DNA from: Chitinophaga sp. XS-30
GTDB taxonomy: Bacteria; Bacteroidota; Bacteroidia; Chitinophagales; Chitinophagaceae
NCBI RefSeq assembly: GCF_008086345.1
Contig: NZ_CP043006.1
Coordinates: forward strand, 372,001 to 436,000
Reading direction: 5' to 3'
DNA length: 64,000 nt
Shown: positions 10,136 through 19,097 of the stretch, in pieces
Numbering within the stretch: position 1 is the stretch's first letter
Layout: each line of letters starts with the position of its first letter
The notes under the pieces: generated by a model
Database searches by the model: none
What the model saw: the letters and a program-made list of their open reading frames with translations, nothing else
What the model was told of the DNA's origin: nothing
Made by a program: the position numbers and the translations under genes

Positions 10136-11389
10136 TTATCCTTTTACCGGGAAAAATACGGCAGCGATCACAAACGCCAGTACAGACGCTATGATGCCGA
10201 ACATAAAAGTATTGTAAGCGAAGCGGAGCAGCCGGTATTTCCGGCCCAGCACCACGCCGAGATTGTAAATATCGTGGATCATGTTGCTGTACAGGTATTC
10301 CCCGTTCGCCATGATCGTTTCCATGCCTTCTTCATATTCCTGGTAGCTCATCTGGTGGAAGTTGCCGAAAAACAGCAGGTTGGCTTTTTTGCTTCGTATA
10401 TCCAGGTCCGTAAAGCGGCCGCTGGTCACATTCGGGCGGGTGGCCAGCACAGAAAACACAATGGTGGTCACTCCGGTGACCAGGAAGATGATAGCCGGGA
10501 TGATATAATGCGGATAATCTTCCAGTTTGCGCAGCAGCACGGATAGCAGCACGGAAATGATGATCGCGTTCACCGATATCATGATATTGGCTTTGGAATC
10601 AGCCATGGAGCTGAGGCGGATATGATTGACGGAAGTGGTGCGGAACATGGTTTCCACGCCTCTGTCCGGGCGGCGGACCTTTTCCTCCTTTTCTTCCTTC
10701 TCCTCCTTCGGCCCTTTCTCCGCTTTCTTTTTCTCTTTTTTCTCCGGCCTGGCTTCCTTCTCCGCAGCTTCCTGCAAGCTCTCGCTTTGCTTCTTTTCAA
10801 GTTTCGAGCGCAGGCGTTCCAGGTTCTCCTCTTTCTGCTGTTTCAGCAAGGTCTGGCAATATGCGGTATGGTATTTATGCACTTCCAGGAACATAATGCT
10901 GGTACGCGTCCATTCTATCCCGGAAATATTCCTTCCTGTAGCCAGCTCCGTTTCCGCGTGCAACAGCTTGTCCCGCTTCCGGTAATCCTTGCTGCCAAGA
11001 TGGAACAGGTCCGAATCGCAAACGATCTGCTCCAGCAGATTGGCAGGCTCCTGCGGAATGCGGGTGGCAAGGATGCAGCCGGCCACAGCATCCGCCACAT
11101 TATCAGGCAATTGCTGCATGCCAATGAAGTTGCGGGCAGCATCTGCACCGGCCTGCTCATGCTCCTTCCGCTTGCCGAGCACATATCCTACATCATGGAA
11201 CCACACCGCCAGCATCACCACCAGCTGATCATTGTCCGTCAGCCGGTAATAGGAAGATATCTGCTCCGCCGCCTGCACCACCTGCCTGGTATGCGCCAGG
11301 TTGTGATAGACCAATACCGGGTCAGGGTGCTGATTGAATAACTGGGTTACATAGGACTGCGCAGCAGCGATCACTGAACTTATTTCCAT
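10136..11389 (-). CDS. HD phosphohydrolase fused to a Pycsar-effector-type (DUF5706) membrane domain
   Basis: The N-terminal HD domain shows YHNLAHTRQVV, the HD pair in WFHDVGY, and CDSDLFHLG with a further Asp, so a metal-dependent phosphohydrolase is likely. A highly charged Lys/Glu linker (about residues 195-245) follows. The C-terminal domain begins RTTSVNHIRLSSMADSKA and NIMISVNAIIIS, typical of DUF5706/PycTM, with two membrane helices, a cytoplasmic segment (FFGNFHQMS) and a final helix. PycTM is the membrane-damaging effector domain of Pycsar anti-phage systems, but HD-fused members also occur without a cyclase, as here. It is the first gene of the ppk1 operon. ATG 11389 is preferred over TTG 11428, which abuts a -7-like TAATTTG. 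Confidence 0.85.
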   Translation of the reverse strand: MEISSVIAAAQSYVTQLFNQHPDPVLVYHNLAHTRQVVQAAEQISSYYRLTDNDQLVVMLAVWFHDVGYVLGKRKEHEQAGADAARNFIGMQQLPDNVADAVAGCILATRIPQEPANLLEQIVCDSDLFHLGSKDYRKRDKLLHAETELATGRNISGIEWTRTSIMFLEVHKYHTAYCQTLLKQQKEENLERLRSKLEKKQSESLQEAAEKEARPEKKEKKKAEKGPKEEKEEKEEKVRRPDRGVETMFRTTSVNHIRLSSMADSKANIMISVNAIIISVLLSVLLRKLEDYPHYIIPAIIFLVTGVTTIVFSVLATRPNVTSGRFTDLDIRSKKANLLFFGNFHQMSYQEYEEGMETIMANGEYLYSNMIHDIYNLGVVLGRKYRLLRFAYNTFMFGIIASVLAFVIAAVFFPVKG

Positions 11390-11473
11390 GACATCATGTT
11401 GATTTACTGAGAAAGAATTCAATTCCAAATTACGGCATTTTTTGCTTTAATTTTACGAACTAAAGAATCAGCA

Positions 11474-12325
11474 ATGAAAGGTATCCAATGCTACTGCCTG
11501 CTCACGCTGCTGCTTTCCTGCCAGGCCCTTGGCGACCGGGACCAGGAGAGGCCGCTCTCTTCTCCCAAAGGCTACCAGCTGGAAAACCCCAAAAGGTTCA
11601 GGGTACGGGAATCCATGCAGGAAATATCAGGACTGGTGTACTACCGCGATGAGACGCATTTTATGGCGATGAATGATGAACAGGGAAAACTCTTTCGCAT
11701 CAACCTGCGGGCCAGATCCGCCTATCCCTCCTGGAAATTCGGCAAGGGCGGGGACTATGAGGAACTGGTGTTCACCGGCAAAGACTGGCTGGTGCTCAAA
11801 AGTAATGGCGTCATTTATCATGTTTTACATCTCTTTACAGATACTACGGAATCTGTCGATTATCATTTTCCGAAAGGCAAAAAGAACGAATTTGAAGCGG
11901 CTTACTATGATCCCGGGCAAAACAAGACTTTCATTATATGCAAGAACTGTGAAGATGATAAAGGGCAGGGTACAACGAGCGTATATGCGTTTGCGATGGA
12001 CAGCATGCGGTATGCTCCCGAACCGGCATACCAGTTCAGGGCTGAGAATATCGACAAGCTGGAAGCGTCCCATTCCAAACATTTCCGCCCTTCCGCCGCA
12101 GCCATCCACCCCGTTGAAAAACGGCTTTACATCATGGCTTCCGTCAACAGGCTGCTGGTCATAGCAGATCTGCAGGGAAATGTGCAGGAATCCCACTTCC
12201 TGGACCCGAGGCATTTCAATCAACCGGAAGGCATCACTTTCGCACCGAACGGTGATATGTATATTTCCAACGAGGGCGATGAGGAATACACCGCCGATAT
12301 TCTCAAATTCAGCTATCAACCATAA
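11474..12325 (+). CDS. SdiA-regulated-like lipoprotein
   Basis: The 283-residue protein has a lipoprotein signal (LLTLLLSC, Cys16) and a propeller-like body. Motifs such as QEISGLVYY, GGDYEELVFTGKDWLVLKSNG, HFRPSAAAIHPVEKRLYIMAS and FNQPEGITFAPNGDMYISNEG are characteristic of the SdiA-regulated (YjiK) family, related to phytase-like esterases. It is probably anchored in the outer membrane facing the periplasm or surface. It ends 3 bp before the phosphoesterase-Omp85 fusion and is likely co-transcribed with it. Enzymatic function is unknown. Confidence 0.8.
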   Translation: MKGIQCYCLLTLLLSCQALGDRDQERPLSSPKGYQLENPKRFRVRESMQEISGLVYYRDETHFMAMNDEQGKLFRINLRARSAYPSWKFGKGGDYEELVFTGKDWLVLKSNGVIYHVLHLFTDTTESVDYHFPKGKKNEFEAAYYDPGQNKTFIICKNCEDDKGQGTTSVYAFAMDSMRYAPEPAYQFRAENIDKLEASHSKHFRPSAAAIHPVEKRLYIMASVNRLLVIADLQGNVQESHFLDPRHFNQPEGITFAPNGDMYISNEGDEEYTADILKFSYQP

Positions 12326-12328
12326 TTC

Positions 12329-15300
12329 ATGCAACGAAAGACCTGCCTGCTTCTTGTCACCCTGTTTATCACATCCGCTGCGCTGGCCCAGACGGACAGT
12401 GTGAAACAACGCATTATCCTTATCGGGGATGCGGGGGAAGTGCATCAGGGTGTTAACCCTACGGTGGACGCCGTGAGAAAATTCATGAACGTTCACCAGG
12501 GCAGCAATACCATACTTTTCCTGGGTGATAACGTGTATCCGTTGGGGTTGCCGGACAGGGCATCGCCGCGGTATCCGCTGGCGAAGGAAATACTGGATTA
12601 CCAGGCCGGTCTCCTCCGGGGCACAACGGCAGAAGGCATTTTCATCCCGGGGAACCACGACTGGTCCAAACACCGCCCGGACGGATGGCAGGTGGTCCGC
12701 AACCAGCAGCGCTACATCGATTCCCTGAAGCTACCGAACCTGCGGTTCCTGCCGAAAGACGGTTGTCCTGATCCCACCGTCATCCCCATCGGTGACAATG
12801 CCATCCTCATTGTGATGGACAGTGAATGGTGGCTGTACCCCGGCGAAAAGCCCGGTCTCGAATCCGGCTGCGAATGTAAAACAGAAGACGATGTGCTGTC
12901 CGCCGTGAGCGATATCGTAGCCCTGAACCCCGGCAAACTGGTGGTCATGGCCATGCACCATCCGCTGCGCAGCTACAGCATACATGGCGGCTATTACACC
13001 CTCAAGCAACATATTTTCCCGCTGACCGAGGTACATCCTTCCCTTTACGTACCGATGCCTGTTATCGGTTCCGTTTATCCGCTGGTACGCGGCGTATTCG
13101 GCACCCGGGAAGACCTTCCCCACCCGCTGTACCGCAGGCTGGTAAAAGGTCTGGAAGAAGCCATACCACAGGGAACACCGGTGGTCTTCACCGCGGGGCA
13201 CGACCATACGCTGCAACTCATTAAAGATAAAGACCGCCACTACATCGTCAGCGGCGCAGGCGTAAAAGACAGCAGGGTAAAGAAAGGCAGCAAGGCGCTC
13301 TTCACCAGCCGCCGCAACGGCTTCACCACGATAGATATCCTCCGCAACGGCGCAGTGAATGTGAGTTTCTATAACGATGCGGATGCTACGCCAATGTACA
13401 CGCAAACGCTGCTGAACATGCAGCAGTACACCGCAAAGCTGGAACGGCAACTGGCGGCCATGCCGCGGCCGGAATACGTTACCATGCCCGCAGATACCCA
13501 ATACACAAAAGCAGGAAAGCTGCACCGGAAGATACTCGGCAATAACTACCGCGAAGTGTGGGCCACACCACTGACCTTCCCGGTGATAGACCTGGATACG
13601 GCCAAGGGCGGGCTGAAGATCATCAAACGGGGCGGCGGCATGCAAACACGCTCCCTCCGGCTGGAAGACAGCAAAGGCAATGAATGGGTATTGCGCACCT
13701 TGCGCAAATGGCCGGCCACCGCCATTCCCCAGGCCCTGCGGGAAACCATCGCCAAAGAAGTGGTGCAGGACCAGATCTCCGCGGCCAACCCCTACGCTCC
13801 CGTTGCAGTGTCCGCCCTCGCGGAAGCTACAGGCGTGCCGCACACCAATCCCGCTTTCGTGTACCTCCCGGATGATACATCCCTGGGCATTTACCGGAAA
13901 GACTTTGCCAATGACGTGTACCTGCTGGAAGAACGGGAGCCCGTGACCGCCAATAAGACTTACAACACCTTCAAAGTACTGGAAGAACTGGAAGCGGATA
14001 ATGATAACTCGGTGGACCAGCCTTCTTTTCTGCGGGCAAGGCTGCTGGATATACTCATAGCGGACTGGGACCGGCATGAGGACCAGTGGCGCTGGTATGC
14101 GGAAAAAGGCAAGGATAAAACAAAGGTTTTCTTTCCCATTCCCCGGGACCGGGATCAGGCATTCTTCATCAATGAAGGCCTGCTGCCGCGAATTGCCGCG
14201 CGCTCCTGGATAATGCCCAAGATACAGGGCTTCCGCCCCCGCACGCCCAATATCAACACCTGGGCATTCAGTGCCAGGTTCCAGGACCGCAGTTTCCTGA
14301 ACGAACTGGATGAACCGGCCTGGCGCGCAGGCGCAAGCGATTTTTCCAAGGCGGTAACAGACAGTGTGATCGAACATGCCATTCACCAGCTGCCCGATAC
14401 CATCCGCAGCCAGGTTGGCCCCCGCATGCTGCATACCCTCAAATCACGCCGCAACTACCTGGAAGAAGATGCCCTGGAATACTACCGCTTCATCTCCAAA
14501 GCAGTGACCGTTACCGGCTCGGAAAAAAATGAGCTGTTCACCATCACCCATATGCCGGAAGGCCGCATACAGGTAACGGCGCAGAAGATCAGCAAAAAGG
14601 GTAAACTGGAACAAACGTTATACAGCAGAACTTTCGACCCGGCTGTAACGAAGGAAGTGCGCGTGTTCGGTCTCGGCGGGGATGATGAATTCCGCGTGCA
14701 GGGCAGCGGCGCCAGCCCCATCCGCCTCCGGCTGATCGGCGGCAGGGAGCAGGATACGTATGTGGACCAAAGCTCCGGCCCCAGCGGTAAACGTTTGCTC
14801 ATCTACGACCTGAAGAACGGGAAAGACAGCTTTGCGGTGGACCGGCGGACAAAACTCCGGCTGTCCTCCCGCCCGGAGAACATTGCCTACAACCGGCAGG
14901 AATTCAAGTACAACAAACTGATGCCTATGGCCGCTGGCGGCTTCAACCTGGATGACGGCCTGCTGCTGGGCCTGGGCCTGCAATATACCGGCAACAGCTT
15001 CAGAAAGGAGCCTTTTGCGGAAAAGCACACATTCACCGGCATACATGCCCTGGCCACCAAAGCCTTCAGTTTCAAATATGCCGGGGAGTTCACGGATGTT
15101 TTCGGCCGGTCTGACCTGCTGGTGAATGCCCTCGCAAGAGCGCCGCACAATACCATGAACTTCTTCGGCTTCGGTAACGAAACATCGTTCAGCAAACAGA
15201 TATCCGATCCGCCCATACGCTACTACCGCAGCCGCTTCAATGTATTCAGTCTTGAAACAGCGCTCCGCAGTACACTGGCGCAAAATATCACAACTACTTT

Positions 15301-15973
15301 CGGCCCGTCTGTTACCATTGTCAGCCTCACGGAAGAAGAGAATGAAGGCCGTTATCTCACCGATTACGATATCAACCATATCGATTCTGCTTCCATCTTT
15401 CGCAACAAGCTGCATGTGGGGCTGCGCGCCGGTTTGAATATAGATACAAGGGATAATACGATCATTCCCACACGCGGGCTGTTATGGAACACTTCCATCC
15501 AGGGTAACAAAGGCCTCACAGGTTTCTCTCACGACTATACGCAGCTGCGCACCGACCTGAGCATTTACGCCTCTTTCGGGTTGCCCGCGAAGGCCGTACT
15601 GGTCACCCGTTTCGGCGGCGGTGTTACCTGGGGCAGGCACGAGTTCTTCCAGGCACTGACGCTCGGCGGAACGGCCAACCTGCGTGGATACCGCAATCAT
15701 CGCTTTGCCGGGAACAGCATGGTGTACAACAATATCGAGATACGCGCCCGGTTGTTTGAGTTCACATCTTACCTGCTGCCCGGCTCTGTAGGGCTGATCG
15801 CATTCAACGATGTAGGCCGGGTATGGATGGACGGCGAAAGCTCCCGCCAATGGCATAACGGGTTTGGTGGTGGCTTGTATGTATCACCGGTGAACATGCT
15901 GGTGATCACGGCCGTGGTGGGGCATTCCCCGGAAGAAACATTGCCTTATGTGACGTTTGGGTTCAGGTTTTAA
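12329..15973 (+). CDS. Metallophosphoesterase / kinase-like / Omp85 outer-membrane fusion
   Basis: The 1214-residue secreted protein has a signal peptide (1-20). A calcineurin-like phosphoesterase spans about residues 28-310, with GDAGE, GDNVYP, GNHDW, MHHP and AGHDHT metal-ligand blocks. A middle region (about 434-640) has WVLRTLRKWP, then DWDRHEDQWRW (~578) and PRDRDQAFF (~604). This resembles the catalytic DRHxxN and metal-binding DxD motifs of atypical kinases such as PI-kinase or CotH-like enzymes, with Asn replaced by Gln. The C-terminus (about 850-1214) is a BamA/TamA-like beta barrel ending in Phe (YVTFGFRF). It is probably an outer-membrane protein with periplasmic or surface enzymatic domains. 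The stop overlaps the convergent GAF gene by 4 bp. Confidence 0.88.
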   Translation: MQRKTCLLLVTLFITSAALAQTDSVKQRIILIGDAGEVHQGVNPTVDAVRKFMNVHQGSNTILFLGDNVYPLGLPDRASPRYPLAKEILDYQAGLLRGTTAEGIFIPGNHDWSKHRPDGWQVVRNQQRYIDSLKLPNLRFLPKDGCPDPTVIPIGDNAILIVMDSEWWLYPGEKPGLESGCECKTEDDVLSAVSDIVALNPGKLVVMAMHHPLRSYSIHGGYYTLKQHIFPLTEVHPSLYVPMPVIGSVYPLVRGVFGTREDLPHPLYRRLVKGLEEAIPQGTPVVFTAGHDHTLQLIKDKDRHYIVSGAGVKDSRVKKGSKALFTSRRNGFTTIDILRNGAVNVSFYNDADATPMYTQTLLNMQQYTAKLERQLAAMPRPEYVTMPADTQYTKAGKLHRKILGNNYREVWATPLTFPVIDLDTAKGGLKIIKRGGGMQTRSLRLEDSKGNEWVLRTLRKWPATAIPQALRETIAKEVVQDQISAANPYAPVAVSALAEATGVPHTNPAFVYLPDDTSLGIYRKDFANDVYLLEEREPVTANKTYNTFKVLEELEADNDNSVDQPSFLRARLLDILIADWDRHEDQWRWYAEKGKDKTKVFFPIPRDRDQAFFINEGLLPRIAARSWIMPKIQGFRPRTPNINTWAFSARFQDRSFLNELDEPAWRAGASDFSKAVTDSVIEHAIHQLPDTIRSQVGPRMLHTLKSRRNYLEEDALEYYRFISKAVTVTGSEKNELFTITHMPEGRIQVTAQKISKKGKLEQTLYSRTFDPAVTKEVRVFGLGGDDEFRVQGSGASPIRLRLIGGREQDTYVDQSSGPSGKRLLIYDLKNGKDSFAVDRRTKLRLSSRPENIAYNRQEFKYNKLMPMAAGGFNLDDGLLLGLGLQYTGNSFRKEPFAEKHTFTGIHALATKAFSFKYAGEFTDVFGRSDLLVNALARAPHNTMNFFGFGNETSFSKQISDPPIRYYRSRFNVFSLETALRSTLAQNITTTFGPSVTIVSLTEEENEGRYLTDYDINHIDSASIFRNKLHVGLRAGLNIDTRDNTIIPTRGLLWNTSIQGNKGLTGFSHDYTQLRTDLSIYASFGLPAKAVLVTRFGGGVTWGRHEFFQALTLGGTANLRGYRNHRFAGNSMVYNNIEIRARLFEFTSYLLPGSVGLIAFNDVGRVWMDGESSRQWHNGFGGGLYVSPVNMLVITAVVGHSPEETLPYVTFGFRF

Positions 15974-18336
15974 ATGATCACCGGCGACTGCGGCTGCTCT
16001 TCCAGGTTCACGCTCATGCGCAGGGCTTTCAGCCCGCTGATGCCCTGCACCTCTTCCAGGTCCAGCATTTCCACATCCGGCAGAATGATCTTTTTGTTCT
16101 GCAGGAATTCTATGTATTTGCTGTATTCTTCCGCTTCCCGCACATAGGAATATACAATGGCGATCTTCCCCGGCTGTGTAAGCCTTTCATTTGTATTGCG
16201 GATACGCACTTTATCGATCCGTTTTTTCATGATCTCATAACGGATGTTGTATGCACCTTCCACATCAAAACGCCTTTCAACTTTACGGAAACTGATGGCA
16301 ATGGGATTGCTGTGTGCCAGCAACAGCTGTGTGGTCTGCAGGGGAATATTCAGATGCGGCACCAGCTGATGCGTGATGCGCGCAATATTGGCCATTGATG
16401 AAAGCTGCCACAGGCGGAGATTACGCAGGTACAACACATCAAACTTGCGTTCCGGCGCTATCGATTGGCCGATGTAGATATTGTATTCCACACCGTCAGT
16501 ACGATATTTTTCGAAATAGCAGGGATAGGATTTTTGCAACTCTTCCTTTTCCCTTTCCAGGTAAGCATTGATGGCGGAGTTGATCTGCTGCAGGCTTTCT
16601 TCATATTCGCGGCGATGATGGTACACATGCCCCGAGGTCTGGTCTATCTTCTCAAAATACCCGTTCAGCAAGGGTTTCAGCTCCGGCCGGCTTTCGTAGA
16701 TATGCCGGAAGGTCGGCGCAACCTCGTAGTCCAGGAACTCATTGATACGCACTTCATCTTCCGCGAAAAGCGTATCCTGCAGCCCTTCCAGCAGGCGGTT
16801 ATTCTTGAACTGCAATTCTTCCAGCAAAGGAAGGTGCATATCTCCGTTCAATTGCTGAAAGGTGTAGCGGATCAGCTCCAGTTGTTCCTTCAGGTCATCC
16901 CGGATGGCGGAACCGCGCTCGATGGAAGAATTGCGGATATCTACCGCACCGTATAAAGGATATACATCTTCAAACAGAATGTTGCCGATATCTTTCTGCT
17001 GCGCCTTCGGCGTGTGCAGATATTCCCAGGCGGCTTCCATGAACTTCCATTCCACCGCAGGCTGCAGGGCGGTAAACTGGTCCTTGATCACTTCGCTGAT
17101 CCTTTCCTTGTGCAGCTCTATGCTGCGGCGCAGCAGCAGTGAGCCAACGGCATAAGCGGGTTGCAGCACGGCCAGCATTTCCCAGCCGAGGCGGTCCCCG
17201 GAGGTAGCCGCCATTTCCAGGATGCCGAGAATATTATCCTCATGCTTGATGGCCAGCAAAATGAAGCTGTTGACACCATGCAGCGGCAGGTATTTCAGGA
17301 AGGGGTACAATTCCACCGATTCCCTCGTCACTTCTTCGATCACCAGCGGTTCCGGATGAGCATGCAGGTATTGCAGCAATTGTTCATTCAGCGTAGCACG
17401 CTCCGCATCGTTGCGGGCATTGGCGAAAACAATGCTCTGGGAGGTGTAGGCGCTTTCCATCACATGCTTGTTGTTCACCTTGAGGAAGGGCATCAGGTGG
17501 ATATTCACATCCGGGCGGCCGGACAGCGTGCGGAGGTACTCCCGCGCCATCGTGTAGCTGATCTGCTCATTGTGTTTGCGGACATTCAGCACCAGGTTCT
17601 TCATACCGGTCACCACATGTTCCTGCGTAACGTCTTCTATCGTCCAGATCACGAAACCTTCCAGTTCAAAATTGGCCAGCGGCAGGATGGCCTCCAGGTC
17701 TCCCAGGTTCTGCTCACGAAAATTGCTGATGCAGAGATTGTCGCAGTTCAGCGGCGGAAGGCTGCCTTTCAGCTTCACATCTACAAAACGGGCATCGATA
17801 TTTACCTTGATGTATTTGCGCAGGCCGGTATCAGCATTATCAATGCTGTGCACCAGTGCCGAATCGTAATTGACGCTGACGCCATACCATCGTTCCAGGA
17901 TCAGTTTGTAGAGCCAGCTCAGTTTGTCACGCTTCACCTTTTCCTCCGAAATGCCTTTCGGTACCGCCATCAGTTCAGCGCCGTTATCGGAAAATATCTT
18001 CGCGAAACGTTCTGAATAATAAAAAATGGCGAAACGGTATGGCACGCCGATGCCGAAGATGTCTTTCGAATCATCCATCGTCACCGGGAAAACGGTGGCC
18101 GTCAGCAAGTCCAGGTACTCCTGGTACTGCGTGATATCGATATCCTCTTTCAGCGGTTGCTGAAGTGCGGGATTGCTTTCAAAATGCCTGACGATCTCGG
18201 AAAAATAGCTGGCCCTGGCGCCTTGCGCCGAAGCGGCCTTTTCCTTCATGAACCGGATAAAGGGTACAAAAGATATATGACTATCAACGAGGTGATCGTC
18301 CTTGAACAAGCCAGGGTGTGCAGTTAGTATTTTCAT
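15970..18336 (-). CDS. GAF-domain-containing protein
   Basis: The 788-residue cytoplasmic protein has no membrane segments. The central region (about residues 330-470) resembles a GAF domain (LPLHGVNSFILLAIKHEDNILGILEMA). It is flanked by long alpha-helical stretches with no recognisable output domain. The N-terminal ~250 residues do not match a family I know. Similar proteins are common in Chitinophagaceae and annotated only by the GAF domain. It is transcribed alone from a promoter overlapping the end of the DUF3267 gene. Confidence 0.7.
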   Translation of the reverse strand: MKILTAHPGLFKDDHLVDSHISFVPFIRFMKEKAASAQGARASYFSEIVRHFESNPALQQPLKEDIDITQYQEYLDLLTATVFPVTMDDSKDIFGIGVPYRFAIFYYSERFAKIFSDNGAELMAVPKGISEEKVKRDKLSWLYKLILERWYGVSVNYDSALVHSIDNADTGLRKYIKVNIDARFVDVKLKGSLPPLNCDNLCISNFREQNLGDLEAILPLANFELEGFVIWTIEDVTQEHVVTGMKNLVLNVRKHNEQISYTMAREYLRTLSGRPDVNIHLMPFLKVNNKHVMESAYTSQSIVFANARNDAERATLNEQLLQYLHAHPEPLVIEEVTRESVELYPFLKYLPLHGVNSFILLAIKHEDNILGILEMAATSGDRLGWEMLAVLQPAYAVGSLLLRRSIELHKERISEVIKDQFTALQPAVEWKFMEAAWEYLHTPKAQQKDIGNILFEDVYPLYGAVDIRNSSIERGSAIRDDLKEQLELIRYTFQQLNGDMHLPLLEELQFKNNRLLEGLQDTLFAEDEVRINEFLDYEVAPTFRHIYESRPELKPLLNGYFEKIDQTSGHVYHHRREYEESLQQINSAINAYLEREKEELQKSYPCYFEKYRTDGVEYNIYIGQSIAPERKFDVLYLRNLRLWQLSSMANIARITHQLVPHLNIPLQTTQLLLAHSNPIAISFRKVERRFDVEGAYNIRYEIMKKRIDKVRIRNTNERLTQPGKIAIVYSYVREAEEYSKYIEFLQNKKIILPDVEMLDLEEVQGISGLKALRMSVNLEEQPQSPVII

Positions 18337-18405
18337 AAAAAAAACATCAACGATTGCAGACAGTTGACAGTGCAGGATAACAGAATGGTAAGGGGATCAG
18401 TCTGA

Positions 18406-18413
18406 CAAAGTTA
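18406..18413 (-). promoter_or_regulatory. -7 promoter element for the GAF-domain gene
   Basis: TAACTTTG on the minus strand is an exact TAnnTTTG match, placing the transcript start near 18401, about 65 bases before the ATG at 18336. It overlaps the last codon of the upstream DUF3267 gene. The -33 element is weak. Confidence 0.5.
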
Positions 18414-19076
18414 CGATTTTTCCGCATCCGAACCGTCATCTGTCCGGGTATTTGTGTCCGGCAGGGCATAAAACCAGGAAACATGGTTGTCAGCATCATC
18501 AAAACTTACCGGTTGCCGTTCGCGGTATTTGTAAAAGTAGGCGCAAAGCCCGAAATCACCGGCGCAGCAGACCGTATGAAAAATATACAGCCCGGGGATG
18601 AGGGCCTTCCCTTCCGCCGGCACAAAACAGTACACACCGGCACAAAGCAGCGATATTACCACAAAAGGCGCCAGCGCAATGTATTTGAACTGCGGGTAGC
18701 TGACCGGGAATTGATGTGCTACTGCATAGAACATCAGGTACCGCCAGATCACGCCATAGCGTACGTCTTTTGCGCCATACCAGCGGAACATCCATCCATG
18801 CACCAGTTCATGCAGCGGCACCAGCAGCAGGGTAGCCGGAATGCCTGCAACCATCCAGCCCAGGAAAGCGGGAAGCCCGAGCTGCCCGGTACTGTGCAGG
18901 TACGCATAGCTGACCCCAGCCCAGATCCCGCCGAAAATGAGGAAATACCACATCATCAGGGTAAAGGCATTCGATGCCCGCAGGCCCTCCTGCAGGGGAA
19001 TGACCAGTTCGCGGAAACTGTATCTGGAGAGGAAAACGTAGCCCTTTGCTTCCAGTTTTTGAATGATATGATCCAT
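18411..19076 (-). CDS. DUF3267 membrane protein (putative zincin peptidase)
   Basis: The 221-residue protein has four to five predicted membrane helices. PLHELVHGWMF (HExxH) lies at the edge of the second or third helix, as in the DUF3267 family of putative integral-membrane metalloproteases. AKDVRYGVIW and FPVSYPQFKYIALAPFV are typical downstream segments that may place a second metal-binding part. The substrate is unknown. It lies 21 bp downstream of lysA and is probably its co-transcribed partner. Confidence 0.8.
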   Translation of the reverse strand: MDHIIQKLEAKGYVFLSRYSFRELVIPLQEGLRASNAFTLMMWYFLIFGGIWAGVSYAYLHSTGQLGLPAFLGWMVAGIPATLLLVPLHELVHGWMFRWYGAKDVRYGVIWRYLMFYAVAHQFPVSYPQFKYIALAPFVVISLLCAGVYCFVPAEGKALIPGLYIFHTVCCAGDFGLCAYFYKYRERQPVSFDDADNHVSWFYALPDTNTRTDDGSDAEKS

Positions 19077-19097
19077 GATTAAACGGGATAACCCGGT

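Noticed and set aside
10136..11389. Complete Pycsar anti-phage system
   Set aside because: A Pycsar system needs a PycC-type nucleotide cyclase beside the effector. None is present, and the effector domain is fused to HD and sits in a ppk1 operon.
12731..14434. 567-residue open frame on the minus strand
   Set aside because: It is antisense to the phosphoesterase-Omp85 fusion, whose plus-strand frame has clear motifs. The minus frame has no recognisable domain and arises from third-position GC bias.
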